A stretch of DNA of 64,000 bases from Tamarix chinensis (Eukaryota > Streptophyta > Magnoliopsida > Caryophyllales > Tamaricaceae): assembly GCA_030549775.1 (NCBI GenBank), contig CM060177.1, positions 87,267,236 through 87,331,235 of the forward strand, given 5' to 3'. Within the stretch, counting starts at the first letter, position 1. Each line of letters begins with the position of its first letter. The notes below the pieces were generated by a model. That model had not been told where the DNA came from. It saw only the letters and a list, made by a program, of their open reading frames with translations, and did no database searches. Positions 1 through 13,137 of the stretch are shown piece by piece. Both the position numbers and the translations under genes were made by a program.

Positions 1-3000
1 ATAGGGTGGAGGTAATTACCTATACTCCCAGAATCTATTAGGACTACTAAAGTATGACCCTAGATCAATGTGGTAAGACACACAGTTATTGGATTTGCTG
101 ACCCTATTAGCACATGAAAAAACTTTTTAGCTCCTAAGGGCCTTCAGTGAGCTTAGAATGGTCATGTTCATCCCCTGGCTCCTCAATTTCAATCAATGGT
201 AAAGTAAGATCATCCTCTTATAATAGCAAAAAGGTTTGGGTGAGGCATTTAGGCCCTAACTTATACCAGTCACCATAATTATAGCATAAGCCTTTCATTC
301 ACTAGTCAAGAATTTTAATAGGGGTAAGTCCTCGAATATGGGGTATTTATGAGTGGTGGTGGTGTTGAAGGACAGGGAAGAAATAGTGGTTTGTGGGTTG
401 GTGTGGGGTATGGTGATTGAGACTTAGGGAATATGCAATGGATCAAGTGTTGGGTTCTAGAATTAGTGAGCTTATTCTTGATGAGATCAACTATGGCTAT
501 GGTAGTTGTGATATTGTTTAACTTAAATATAGATAAATCACATTGTATCATGGGTTTTACCCTAAGATAAAACAATTGAGGATAGAATCGGGTTGGAGAT
601 TTGAGACTCAATTGCAAATGTTTTCAAACTAAGATTGTTATGTCATGATAAGTTAGATTTATAGTTCATTAAAGAGGAAAACCTAAAACTTTGTTCAATG
701 GTATGAGTTAAAACACTTTAGGAGGTGAGTTGGTATTTTTGTACATCTAATGAAACTAGCTTAAGGCATGATCAATTATATAGAATTTAGCTATATCTAT
801 TCGTTTCTTATCTAGGGTGGAGTGGAAGGTAAAAATACCATTATGCCCAGAATATCTAGTTAAAGGGATTAATGCCATTAAAGGTTTTTAGTTCACTTAT
901 TTATAAATATGGATGAGGTACCACTATTAATATAACATTCCAAAATTTTCTAGCCGATCTTCAGGTGTTTAACTATTAATTCTATCCTAACCTTTAAGCA
1001 TGCCTTAATCACCCTATATTAATCCCTAAACCCTTGACCCACTCTTTTCCCATGATAACCTAAATATTTATTTTTATAGTTTGGTTACCCAAAGTAAATC
1101 CTAACTACATACACAACTTCATGCCACTATCACTCTAGCTGTAAGCAAACCTCACACAATCAACCCTAATTTGCACAACTACTTCATGCCACCATCAACA
1201 CCTCATTCCACACTACCACCACAACTTCCACATCTCATACTACACATTTTGCTCCTCCACCACCTCACACAACTATAACCACCACAACATCAACAGCTCA
1301 TGGAAGTCTCCTTTAGCTAATATACCTTAGTTCCTTTTAATCCTTCATTTCTCTCTCTTAATTATCCATTTATAATATTTGTTAGTTCTTCCTAACCCTC
1401 TTGCTTATCTTTTCTAAGTGATCTAAAGGTTTTGGAGTATGATTTTTAGGATCATTTTTGCTAAGACATCGATGTAGTTAGATAAGGATACATAAATCTA
1501 TATTAAGGTTTTATTGGTATGTATTTCTTTCTAAGTAATACCATGTGGCATGCCTTTGTGAAAATATCATGTTTTAGGTTTTTGAGCTTATTTATGCACT
1601 TTTTGGCGATCCCGTGATCTTATGAGTTTTGTGTTGACTATGTAATTTTCCATGTGTTATATCATGTTAGGGTTTGATTTGAACTATTAAGGATGTTGGA
1701 ATTTTTTCTTATTTTTATATAAGCATATTGTCAAGTGACTTAAATTGTGTTTCAATAATTGTTATGAGGAAATGGATTGGGTTAGTTTTGTAAGTAATTT
1801 TGGTACGAGGATGTTAAGGCTAATTAAGTCTTGCTAAACAAGTGATTTTGGTATGAGGATGTAAATTGTAAAATTATAGGATTTTTTATTAAGGCTAATT
1901 ATATATTGGGATGTTAATAATGTAGGGGAGTTTGCATACAAATTTGGTTAATTTTGGTGGAAATCTGTAGGTAGGAGTTTTGGTGTTAATCTAGATTTTA
2001 AGGTATTTAGTTCAAATAGTCATATTTGGTGGAAATTAAGTATGATATTTTATTAATTGAGGTTTTTACATAATTTTTGATATATAATATGGTAAGGTTT
2101 GTGTTTGTATGGATTAAGTTATGATTTTCACATGTTTTGTAGTGTTTAGGTAACCTAGGGGTATGTTGGTTATTTTGGGATAATTCTAGAAGGTTGACCA
2201 AGTGTTATTGGGTTTAAAATGTGATAAGCAAGAGATATGATTAGTTTGGGTTAATATGGTTAACATAAGTATTAATATTATGTGAAAATGATTAAATGGA
2301 TTATAAACTCTAGGGGTATGATTGATATTTTATATATATAAATATTAGATTTTAATCATGAAATTTATATATGGTATTTATGTTGATATATTGGAGTATT
2401 GAGTCAATCTTGGCATTTTGTTAAGTTTTGTGGATAAAGTTAAGAGATAAGGGTGAATTAGAGTTTTGGTAAGGGAAGTTTAGTCTTCTAAATTAGGTAA
2501 TGTCTCTTATTGCATATCTTGCTTTACGCCCCATCATTACTTCATATGATATTTAACATGCTTAATGTGATTAAACATGATGCAATTCTAGTTGTTTCTA
2601 GTAAATATAATTGTTGGTTAGTGTTCATGATAATTAGTATTCCTTGTAATAGATGACAACAATTTCCCATATGAAAAGTTAATGGGAATAAAAGTGGAAG
2701 TACGATGATCTTAAATAAATTAATTGATGCATTGTTGTGTGAGATGTTGGATAATGATATAATAAAACATTACAACTTAAAGTAGAAGATCATATGAGGC
2801 AATACCAAAGTGACTTCAAGTGTTGTGATTATTTGATTATATATTGTATGGTTTTGTCAAAATCATAAGTCCCTAATCTATTCTATATTAGTTCATTCCA
2901 TTGTCCTATATAGGGTATGCGTACTTAAGGATTAAAGATTTATTAGTGACCAATATGTGTTTTACCCTCAATGTGAGAGTATTAGTGAAATTAGTTATGT

Positions 3001-3425
3001 TTATTCCATTTGTGGGAAAAAGATAAGAGTATATGATATAGATGGTTCCATGATCTCGATGTGACTAAATAGATGGAATAATGTGATCACCTAAGTATGA
3101 ATTTTAATACAATCTTCTCTTAAGTCATTTCATATCATGAGTATCTAAGCATGTATAGTAACCATCTAGTCATATGATTCTTGTGTGTTATACATGCCTT
3201 ATTCTATTGATGTATATTATTATCTCACTAATACACAACATACCAATCATCCTTTTTTATGGGTGTTGCTCATTTTCATAAGCAAATGTTACATTTTTTT
3301 TGTAGGTGATTAATGAATTAATGCTTTTGATATGAATGCTTGTGGTGAGTATTTCCAGTTTGGTATTAGTGCTTGGTTTTTCAAATATCTACCTCTATGT
3401 GGACTTTTAGTTCTTTGTTTTATAT
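1..3425. other. AT-rich intergenic spacer, no gene recognised
   Basis: No open frame here resembles a known protein and no exon series can be assembled. One short sequence occurs twice, near 1-60 and 812-870: both begin with a TAGGGTGGAG-like string and contain CCCAGAAT about 30 bases on. A TATA-like TTATAAATA near 900 followed by a C/A-rich stretch (about 1100-1300) would suit a decayed LTR, but no boundaries or target duplication were found. Best read as old transposon-derived spacer. Confidence 0.5.
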
Positions 3426-3429
3426 ATAT

Positions 3430-3434
<5 letters not shown>

Positions 3435-3515
<81 letters not shown>
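3435..3515. repeat. (TA)n microsatellite
   Basis: About 80 bp of uninterrupted TA dinucleotide. It produces a spurious reading frame of alternating Tyr and Ile that should not be annotated as a gene. Confidence 0.95.
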
Positions 3516-3519
<4 letters not shown>

Positions 3520-4312
3520 CTCATATTTTGTAATATTTTATCTTTATAGTATCAAGAGCTTTCAACACCCAATCTCTAGGCATAAGTTACCTTTTAGATT
3601 TGCACTAAGGTTTAGATTGAATATAGAGAGTAATTTTTTTTTCTATGTTACATGTGTGAAAACACCCATTATTTTATTATGATTGTTTTAGTAAAATGGC
3701 ATTTTTCAATAGTAAACAAGGTAGCATCTACTCATGGGTTATTATAAATAATTTACGAACTATTTCTTTATTGATAAATAGAGGTGGGTGTGGTGTTGGA
3801 GCATTGGTTTGGTAGGGGTGAAGAGGTCATGGGAGGTTGCTGGAAATTTGAGGTAGTAGGAGATGAAACAATGGGTGGTAAGTGGGAGAGTATTTCTTTG
3901 AGTAATGTTTGTTGAGAAGCTTGGTTTTGGGATATTCTTGCTTGAACACAAGCTAGATTTGCTAAGGTAACCTACTAAGATGCATAGATATCCTTAACTT
4001 TTTTGTATTTGCTCATCTACATGTTTATTGTGGGTTTGTATGCCTTCATTGGTCATGGTGAGTTCTCTCAATGCAAACACCAAATTTTGGGGTTAAATTA
4101 TAAAATAGCACTGCCTTTTGAGTAAAAGCAACTTCAACAATACAAAAATGAGGAAGAGGAGAGAAGCTAGACATAAGGTATAATAGGAAATCTATTTAGT
4201 AATTTTCCTTCTCATTAATTTTCATGACCCTATATAATATTCTTGGTGGCCTTCTGTATTAATCTAAGGGACACGTGACAAGGAATTTAAGAAATCTATA
4301 TAATACAATTGA

Positions 4313-4721
4313 TAGGACTGACAAGTTTTTCTATGGGTTTGGGGCTCCGTAGCGATTCTCCAGTTAGGTTTGGGTTTGGAAAGAAATTTCAGGAATCGGG
4401 TTTGGGTTCGGAGATTTTTTTAGAGACTAGGCAGGATATATATATAAATTAAAATATATTGTAAGAAAAAATAACATCAGGTATCGAGGATGGGATCGAG
4501 TTTTGGGTATTGAGTTGGGTTTTAAGGTCAGGAATGATCGGCGATGATAAATAGTTTGGAGATTGGGTAGGGTCTCAGGATTTGATCCCCGCGGGGATTT
4601 GGTTAGGGATTCCCTAATAAGAAAAAACGAGGATTGAGACATATTCAGGAATAATTTTACTTATCAGGTTTGGAGATAGGGATGAGATATATGTCCCTAC
4701 CCCGCTCTATTGCCATCCTTA
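4313..4721. mobile_element. hAT-type MITE (non-autonomous), 409 bp
   Basis: The left end reads TAGGACTGACAAG and the right end TTGCCATCCTTA, an imperfect terminal inverted repeat of the plant hAT type. It is flanked by near-identical 8-bp direct repeats, ACAATTGA at 4305-4312 and ATAATTGA at 4722-4729 (7 of 8 match), the duplication length expected of hAT transposases. The interior is G-rich on this strand with degenerate GGGTTTGGG and GGGATCGAG strings and has no coding capacity. The element at 36,952 has the same ends and texture. Confidence 0.75.
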
Positions 4722-4729
4722 ATAATTGA

Positions 4730-5580
4730 AGACCAACCAAAATATAAAGAATCTTAGGACTACAAAGAACTAATTCAAGCTAACTAATTAGCATTTAGAA
4801 CAATATATTTAGATGATAATATCAACAACTAGATGGCGGAGTCATATAACCTCTTAGGTTGGACCTTAATTATCTTGGACCCATCTATTAAAAGTAGTCT
4901 TCTAGATACAATAATTTTAACAAGTGGATTGTGGATTTTTGAACTGCTTTCGCATATTAGTATATAATTTAATTTTTTCTATATTATATATTTTTTTAAT
5001 TTAATATATATGACATGTCTAATTACTAAATTGGTAAATTAATAATGATATCTATTCAATTTTTAAAATTATAGTAATGCTATTGCTAATTTGTTATTAG
5101 TGTATGGTAGTATTGCCGAACCCAATCGTAATCATCTACTTCATCAATCTTTGTTAATAGTTCAAAAACTTTCTAGTTAGAAACGTTGCTTGCTGTTTAA
5201 ATTTTAAGCAACGCAGAGTAATACTACCTTATAGTACCGTAGGTTAGGACGTATTATTAGTATTATTATATTATATATACATGCATTGATGGTAAGTGAC
5301 GTAATTGAAAGGAAAGAACCTCCCTCCCCTGGCTAAGTGGAGTTTCTCCCTTCTTCAACCCAGGGTGGCCACCCAGCTCAGCTATATAAGAAAATTGTAT
5401 CTTTACATTTTAGGACACGGCACCGTGGCACGAGCTCGGCTGGGGGTTGGCTGCTATAAGTTACTTAAGAGATTATTTATATGGCCAGACTGACAGAAGC
5501 TAGAATAAAGGTGTGATCCAATCAACAAAAGCCAACAGTTGCAAGTGTATGGTACTCTATGTAATGCAAGCCATAAAATA
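4730..5580. other. Spacer upstream of the DUF707 gene
   Basis: AT-rich to about 5290, then a short GC-richer block (5310-5460) with a TATATAAG at 5383-5390 that could be an alternative promoter. The small open frame there resembles no known protein. Nothing else was recognised. Confidence 0.4.
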
Positions 5581-5581
5581 A

Positions 5582-5590
5582 TATAAAATA
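5582..5590 (+). promoter_or_regulatory. Candidate TATA box of the DUF707 gene
   Basis: TATAAAATA lies about 30-60 bp before a strongly CT-rich tract (5645-5860) typical of plant 5' leaders. A second candidate, TATATAAG, lies at 5383-5390. The sequence alone does not show which one is used, and no transcription start can be assigned. Confidence 0.35.
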
Positions 5591-5614
5591 ATATCGTTAG
5601 CCAAATTGGAAATT

Positions 5615-5935
5615 TAGAAATAAGAATCGAGGTACGAACATATTCGCGGTCATCTTCTTCGGCTCGTCATCTTCCTCTTCGGTGTTCCCCTTAAAAGGTG
5701 GCGCTTCCGACACTAACGTGTCCGTCTTTCCTCTCGCTTCTTTCTCTTCTGTTCTCTTCTCTCTCACAAGCATTCTTCTGTAGCTTATTCGCTGACACCG
5801 ATCGGCTATTGTCCTCTTCTTTTTATTCACTTTCTCTATTATTTTCTTAATTAGTTTCATTTAGTTACATTCGAGCTATCCTCCTGGGATTCACTTTGGT
5901 TGATCATATTATTATTATTATCCAATCATAATAAG
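5615..5935 (+). other. Probable non-coding first exon (5' leader) of the DUF707 gene
   Basis: CT-rich sequence ending AATAAG|GTTCGT at 5935/5936, a usable splice donor. The matching acceptor would be the TTGCAG ending at 7232, giving a 5'-UTR intron of about 1.3 kb. That interval is T-rich and carries (TTA)n near 6001-6030 and (TA)n near 6390-6417, with no coding signal. Long leader introns are common in constitutively expressed plant genes. The exon start is a guess. Confidence 0.45.
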
Positions 5936-6387
5936 GTTCGTCACCTTTCTGTTTATCCCTTTTCATTCTAGCTAGGATCCATTGTTGTGTTGATGATGGT
6001 ATTATTATTGTTATTATTATTATTATTATTTGCTCATGTCCATGATTTCCTGAATTTGGGCTGAGTTTCTATGCTTAGGTTCATCATCGTTATTCGAGAC
6101 GTTTTCCTGAATAAGATTTAAATAGTATATTTCTGTTCTGTATGTGGGATACTTAATTTGATGCTTTCTATGTGTTGCAATCTAGAGAACCGTGTAATCT
6201 GTGCTTAATTTTATGTTGGCATGGTTTTCCCGGCGAACATACGGTGTCCTTTCGCAGGTATATTATGGGTAAATATATTACTTGACCTGTGGTCTGTACA
6301 AGTTTCGGCCAAAAATACGGTGTCCTCTCAGCTTTCCATTATTGTTTGTTTAACTTATACACCACCAGCACATGTCATGTGTGGGTG

Positions 6388-6419
<32 letters not shown>

Positions 6420-7242
6420 CTTTCCGTTTTGACTTATCCCCGGTCCATTATACACCGTTCTGGGTAATGGCTTTTGTACTTGCTTTTTCATTTTATCCGA
6501 GTTTTTGCGGATTCGGTGGTTGTTCCGTGCTATTAGATTGCAGCTGCAGTTGCATGTGAAATGTAGATTGGACATACATATTGAATAAAATTTATGTTTC
6601 ACCCTAATGATATTTGTGTGATTTCATTAGTTCTCGTCTTCAATTTCCTGTTTACTTTCTCTTGGCGAAGCTGTACTGCCCATGAGTGGGCTGCGTCTTA
6701 TTTCAATGGGACATAATTCTTGAAGAGCTGGATAGGTCACTGCCCTTCTATGGCCTTCATATGTTGATCTGTTTTGCTATCTTATTTACAGACCACATGT
6801 TTGTGTGGCTTTGCAGGAATTAAATTGCTTTCCACTTTTTGTTTGACCTCGATATTGTCAAATTTTTTGATAGAATAGTTGATTGAGAGAACGGTGGAGA
6901 GCGGTCTTTTTTTTTAGGTTGGTGGTATCTAGGTGATGGGTTATGAAATTTGAATTTTTATGTCTTTAGTTATGGATTTTGACTTTTTATGTCTTTAGTT
7001 ATGAATTGACTTTTTTTGTCTCTAGTTATGTATTTTTAATTTTTTTGATTAGTGAACTCTTGTGCATCATTTGCTACTTTGGTGCCAATTCTCTTTTCGT
7101 TGCAAAACAGAAAGATTAATCCAATTGAACTTGTGAGCTTTTTGCGTTTGGCTCATCTGATACTAATTCTTCATCTTTGTACCTGATGTTCAAATATTTG
7201 GATGTTTAAACCCAGTTCTGACTATCTTGCAGGGTTTATTAG

Positions 7243-7272
7243 ATGGTTTCAGTCTGTTATGCAAGTGATTAG
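7243..7272 (+). promoter_or_regulatory. Upstream ORF 1 (9 codons) in the DUF707 leader
   Basis: An ATG at 7243 opens nine codons and stops at TAG 7270-7272, eight bases before the predicted main start. A second upstream ATG at 7259 is out of frame with the main ORF. Once intron 7338-7473 is removed it stays open to TAG 7557-7559 (about 54 residues), so it overlaps the main start. Both would be expected to reduce or regulate initiation at the DUF707 start, which has a weak context (T at -3 and +4). Confidence 0.5.
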
Positions 7273-7280
7273 AACCTTGA

Positions 7281-10200
7281 ATGTCTATGACGACATTCAA
7301 ATGGCTCTCAAGAAAAAGAAGTGGCTTTCCAGACGGGGTATCATTTGTATTCCTATATATATATATATATATATTCCAATTTTAAGCTTGATTAGCCTAG
7401 AAGGAGGCTTAAACATGATTCAGTTCCTGCCGGTTTGTGATATTAATCATTCTACTTCCTTTTTTCTTCTCAGGGGGTGCATGGAACAAATGGATTTCGG
7501 TTAAAACAACTAGCCTTCATGGGCGTTATGTGTATAGTCATGCTGTTCATTGTGTATAGAACAACAAATTATCAGTACAGACGTGCAGAGGTACCTACAA
7601 CTGCAAAATCTCTCACCTTTCCCATCTCTTTGCTGGAGCAACCCTTTTGATGGATGCCATGAACTGTTTTGGTTACTTTTGATTAATGATGGAAGTTGAA
7701 AATTTATTGCTAGTGAGCTTCCCATATTCTCTGTGGCCTTCTACCTATATACCTGTAACAGTGGCTGCTCCAAGCAAAATATGTAAAGAAGGGAAGAAGA
7801 GGGATGAAGAAGAATTCAATTAGCATGCATTTGCATTGTTGTTGTCCCTACTGCTCAGATAGAAATGGCTTACACTTTTTTCCTTGTGATGTACTTGATA
7901 ACCTGTCAATTCATTGTTATCTGTTGCAGTATATTCCTCTGCCTATCCTTCTTGCTTCCTTTGTTTCATTTTGATCAACAACAGATTCTAGTCATTGCTG
8001 CTGTTTATCTTGGATGCTGCAGACATTTACTTATGGATTGAATTCCATTTCAGTAGCTAGTGATTTTTTACCATTACTTTGCCTTTGATTTCCAGATGGA
8101 AGGAGAATTATATCCCTTCGATAGCATAAAGGTAAATAAATTTCTTGAATTGATGAAAATAAGAAATGAAGTTGGTTATCCTTATTTTCTTATTTGTCAA
8201 ATTGGCTGTACTAGCTTCCACATCCCTGAAACTCTGTATCTTGTGATTTATGTAGTCAGTGATTTTAGATATATATGCTTTGACTGTAAGTTTCAGGAAC
8301 CTGATAGAGAGACCTTGAGTGCTTTACCTAGAGGCATCTTACATTCAAGATCAGATCTGGAGTTAAAGTCTCTGGGACTGAAGTCAAAGGTTAGAATTAC
8401 AATCTTCAAATCTTTGTTGACCAATTAAAGTCATCTAGTAGGTTTCTTCAGCTATATTGTTGGATTGTCCAGGTGGATGTCTCAACACATCATAACTTAC
8501 TTGCTATGGCTGTCGGTATCAATCAGAAGAAAAATGTTGATGCTATTGTCCAGAAGGTGCCGTTGCCATATTCTGCCACTTTTTCTTCTTTTGGTCATTT
8601 GAATATTGTCATTGATAGTTGGCCTCTTATTATTATTATTATTATTATTATTATGTCTTACTTTTATGCTTTCAGTTTCTTGCAGAGAACTTTACAATAG
8701 TGCTCTTTCATTATGATGGGAGCATTGATGGATGGTGGGATTTACACTGGAGTAATGAAGCCATACATATAGTTGCTCAGAACCAAACAAAATGGTGAGT
8801 CCTGCCACATGACATTGGTTTTCTATGATCATTGTAGATCATCTGAAAATCGTCATTATATCAGAGAACCAAGATTTTAACAATTTGTCTGATGCTATGC
8901 CTTGGAAAATGGTGTAGTTAGTATGTTTTTCATTGCTCATTTGCTTGTGCGATCAATATGGAGATTGATGAAATTGTCTGGAACATTGGTGGAGTCACAA
9001 AATAGACAGACGAACAGTCTTGATAGTTAGAGTCCTTCCTGGATCTATAAACAGCTTTTCGACGTCATAAATAATGTGTGCTTTCATAGTATGTAGAAAA
9101 GGATCTTTGTTCTGACATTCATCGCTAGTGATGTAGATGCCTTATGACTGGACACCATGATGATGAGTGGGTCTATTTTTATATGTATAGGGTATACAGA
9201 TTTTGTCCCTTCACTTCCTTTTTTCCTGCTGACAACTATGTCATTGGTAAAAGATATAGTAGTGTGGTCATGCCATTGATTGTCATTATTTTTCACTATA
9301 GAGTTTAGATGAGCAAAGCCCAGAGGATAAGTGTTAATTCATCATATCCATCATTTTTCGTGAAGTGTCTCCAAAATCCAAATCCCATAGGCTCCATGTG
9401 ATCCTTTCGAATATAATTAGCGGAAAGCTAGATCATCCTTCAGTTTCTATTTTGTTTTTCCTCTCACTAATCGTTTCTAACTCTGCATTGCCTTTATTTT
9501 TCAATTTTTTATGAAAAAAATTTAGGTGGTTTGCAAAGCGTTTCTTACATCCTGATGTAGTGTCCATCTACGACTACATCTTTCTTTGGGATGAAGATTT
9601 GGGGGTGGACAATTTTCATCCAGGAAGGTATGACACATATCTCTAATGCTTGCAAAGAGTATGATTTCACTAGATTTGCTGAAGTCATACTCCATGCCAG
9701 GTTTTTTTCGAAAATAGCTCTGTTGGGTTATTTTGAATACATCAAGTATGCCTGGTTGTTCCTTAATCATGTATAACTTTCAACTTTTTAACTCATCACC
9801 AAGACAACAAAAGGAAAATTTAATTATTTATAATACTTTTCTTTACCAATGAAAATATTTTATAAACTCATTCAGGATTTTGTTTGGTGAAAGTTTAGTA
9901 TGGATTTTTAAGTTATTGATAAGTATCTAGATTCTATTGTAGGGTACCCAAAGTATTTAGGTTAGAGAAGTTTATAAATACTCTTTTGATATGTAATTCT
10001 CTTGGAAGTCCTTCATCCAAACGAAGAATAAAAGTATCTGGATTGTTATCTTCTAGTTTGCTGCCTCATTTTCATTTTGAGAATCATACATTGTAGTAGA
10101 TGCAGTTATCCTGAGAGAGGCCCATGTAGAACAACAAACGAAAACTCCAAAACTGAAAATGAGATGGCAAAAAGGAGCACTCTGTAGAAGAGTAGCAATT

Positions 10201-13137
10201 AGTTGCATATGTTTTGTAGAAGGGAGCATGTAGCATTGCCATTCAATACATTCTTCATCATATTTCAACTTCCCTGTCCCAGGTACTTGGATATTGCTAG
10301 AACAGCAGGGTTGGAAATATCACAGCCAGGATTAGACCCAAACTCAACAGGGATCCATCATCGAATTACAGTCCGTAAAAAATCAAAGATGTTTCATAGG
10401 TACAGCAGGCTAGCTGTGTGACTAACATGTACACCTATGAGATCTTGATTTGATGGTATTGTATTATTTGATGCAGGAGAATATACGAAGGCAGAGGCAG
10501 TTTGAAATGCTCTGGTTCAAGTCTGGGGCCACCTTGCACTGGGTAATTTTATGGTTGATTGAATATGCATTAACTATTGTCTGAGGTGTCACTTTTATCT
10601 GCTGGTCATTGTACACATGCCAGTTTGGAAAGGACTGATGTATTTTGTATACATTAGAAGTTTGATTTATTCAATTTGGTAGCTGCTTATAAAATTTCAA
10701 TGCTTGTGAACTTATAAGGCTCCCTGCTCTTATATCTTTAGTGAGAAATTGAAATATTGAAAGCGTATGTATTTTCTGGCTAGTGTTTCTTTAGTAGATA
10801 TGTGGAAGCAGCCGATAATCTCGAGAATTCAACAATGTGTACACTGCTATCATGTATTTCACTTTTTGTGCACTCAAAGTTGTGTTTCGTGTTTCCTCAT
10901 ATATTTTATCTGCAGGTGGGTGGAAGGTATGGCACCTGTATTTTCAAGGGACGCCTGGCGTTGTACTTGGCATTTCATACAGGTAAATCTTTTGGAAACT
11001 CTATCTTCTATGTGCAAGTTATTCATGAAGTTGTCAAATAGGGTAATAATTACTTGTGCGTTGAATTTTTTAAATGCACAAAGATGATTATTATCTAATG
11101 CCTTGGAGAAAAAATAACTCTAGAATATGATTCATTCTACTCATGAGGTTCTGTCTCATATGAACTTCATGTTACACGAATTGCAGTAGCCAATTTTTAT
11201 GAAATGATTATGCTCGGTCTGAATCTCATCCATCATAGTGTAGTTTATGCAAGTGCGGTTTATCGTGAAAAACATTTGACTTCTCATTTTGAAGGCTAAA
11301 TATGTTGTCTCTGTTGGGTTAACATTGTGCTCTGATCTTGGAGATTAATCTGACATATTGTTTTGGACATTAGTGAAGCCCTAAACTTTATCAAAATCGA
11401 TATTGTTTGATTTTCAATTTTTCTTGCTGAGATTTAATCATGAATCATGTATGTGACATTGCAGCTCAACTCTTCAGTATAATATAAGTTCTGGGTTCTT
11501 TCCTATTATTTTGATGAATTTGCTGGTCATCTTGTTTCAGAATGACCTTGTTCATGGCTGGGGATTAGATATGAAGATTGGTTATTGCGCACAGGTACAT
11601 GATAATTATTTGTTCAGATTTTGCCCTTTGAATTATGTTCCAATGCTTGGGATTAAATTTAATCTCCCATTTCCATGTAACTTTTATCTTTGCATATTTG
11701 TTTAGAATGCTTACATGCGTATCTAAATATATTATGAACCTCAAAAAACATAGGCTTAGATCAAATTCTGTTGTCATGGTCTGTATGCAGCAACATAGAA
11801 ATACGTTATTGTCTAATGAAAACTTTAGAGAAAATAAACTAAAGATGGGTCATGCATTATCTTGTTGAATGTAGGCCATCTTACCACGTGAATATGAATT
11901 TATGCTACAATTTCTCTAGCCTGTGACCAAGAGAATTTTGTTTATCATTGGGTTTTATATGGTGGTATATATCTTGTTACCTTGGTGCTAGCAAATGACC
12001 AATTTTGCTTCCTCCATGTTGAGCTATCTCATGCCATAAACATTTTCAGTTACGAGTTTCCAGTAGGTGATTTTGTTTTTATTTCTGATCATCTAATCTT
12101 CCATCAGTTCTTCAGATTTTGAGTTGTTCTCATGACTACGATAATTGCGGTGCACTGTTTTGCATCCTTTCTTGCTTTGTTTTCTCCACAAGTCCTAATC
12201 ATGAACATATATCTACACTCTACAGGGAGATCGGACGAAGAAAGTAGGAATTATTGATAGTGAGTATATTGTTCATCAGGGCATTCAGACTCTTGGAGGT
12301 GGATCTGTAAACAAGGTTAGTTGGTACTTGGTGTACATTCAGGGAATTGTCCATTCACCTAGGAAGCAATGTTTTCAGGGAATACTGTTATTTATGGATA
12401 ATAGAGATCTGTTTTGTGCCTGCCCTACGTATCTTTTTCAATCTGATTTCTGCTAACTGTCATTTTTTACTTTCTCTTGACATAAATAACTTCATGAAGG
12501 ATTCACATTCTGATGAACCAAGGAAGGTAACGGCTGTGTCTGAGTTGCTTGCAAGATAAATCAAAACTGCTTTGGCCGCTTACATTTTGCACTTCTTTCT
12601 CTTGTTATTTCGCAGAAAAGTGCTGGTCTCGACTCACGGGTTCTGGTAAGTCCTTTTGGGCAGGCTTTTACGATTGTTATATATGATAATTAGTCATCAA
12701 TTATCCTTTTGTGATAATATATTCATGTGTGCTGTCCTGATAATAAATTGATCTTCTGATGATCTGTGACCGCTTTGGTGTGATTTCGCCCACCGGAGCT
12801 TTATTATCACATTAGTAATTCATATATGGTGCTGATTTGTTTCTTGACGGTGATGAGATATCTGCAGTTGCTTTAAAACCATTAGCTTTTAGTAATTTGT
12901 TACATTATGTGTGCATGTGTATGATACTCATTATCTCCTTATGTATACGTCGTCAACATATTTGTCACATTGGCTGATGAGCAGATAAGGAGGCAAGCAA
13001 CATCAGAACTCCAAACCTTCAAGGAGCGATGGGAGAAAGCAGTCAAGGAGGACAGTTATTGGGTCGATCCATACAAGAATTGGCGTGATCCATTTTCCAA
13101 AACAAGGAAAAGCAAGAGGAGTCGGAATCACAAATGA
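7281..13137 (+). CDS. DUF707 family protein (PF05212), 15 coding exons, 403 aa
   Basis: Coding exons: 7281-7337, 7474-7590, 8096-8131, 8297-8389, 8473-8556, 8676-8794, 9526-9627, 10283-10399, 10477-10542, 10916-10982, 11541-11594, 12226-12315, 12500-12526, 12616-12645, 12985-13137. They sum to 1212 nt, all introns are GT-AG, and the frame holds throughout. The start is ATG 7281, right after an in-frame TGA (7278-7280); Met3 (7287) is an alternative. A basic N-terminus precedes one hydrophobic segment (about residues 31-50, LAFMGVMCIVMLFIVY), implying a type II membrane protein, probably of the secretory pathway. The DUF707 core covers about residues 110-390: FHYDGSIDGWWDL, FLWDEDLGV (WDED at 190-193), GLEISQPGLDPNST, PCTGWVEGMAPVFSRDAW, NDLVHGWGLDMKIGYCAQGD, IVHQGIQTLGG. 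The tail is Lys/Arg-rich. The family has no established biochemical function; databases often label it lysine ketoglutarate reductase trans-splicing related. The DED motif and fold class suggest a glycosyltransferase-like enzyme, which is inference. The 27-nt exon 13 is the least certain. Confidence 0.93.

Noticed and set aside
3332..3682. Open frame of 116 codons
   Set aside because: Mostly alternating Tyr/Ile from the (TA)n tract; no homology.
5305..5493. Small open frame upstream of the DUF707 gene
   Set aside because: No recognisable domain and no exon partner; probably promoter or leader DNA.
7202..7504. 100-codon frame spanning the first DUF707 exon
   Set aside because: It reads through the intron at 7338-7473 in a frame that does not continue the protein. 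The spliced frame from 7281 is consistent with all later exons.
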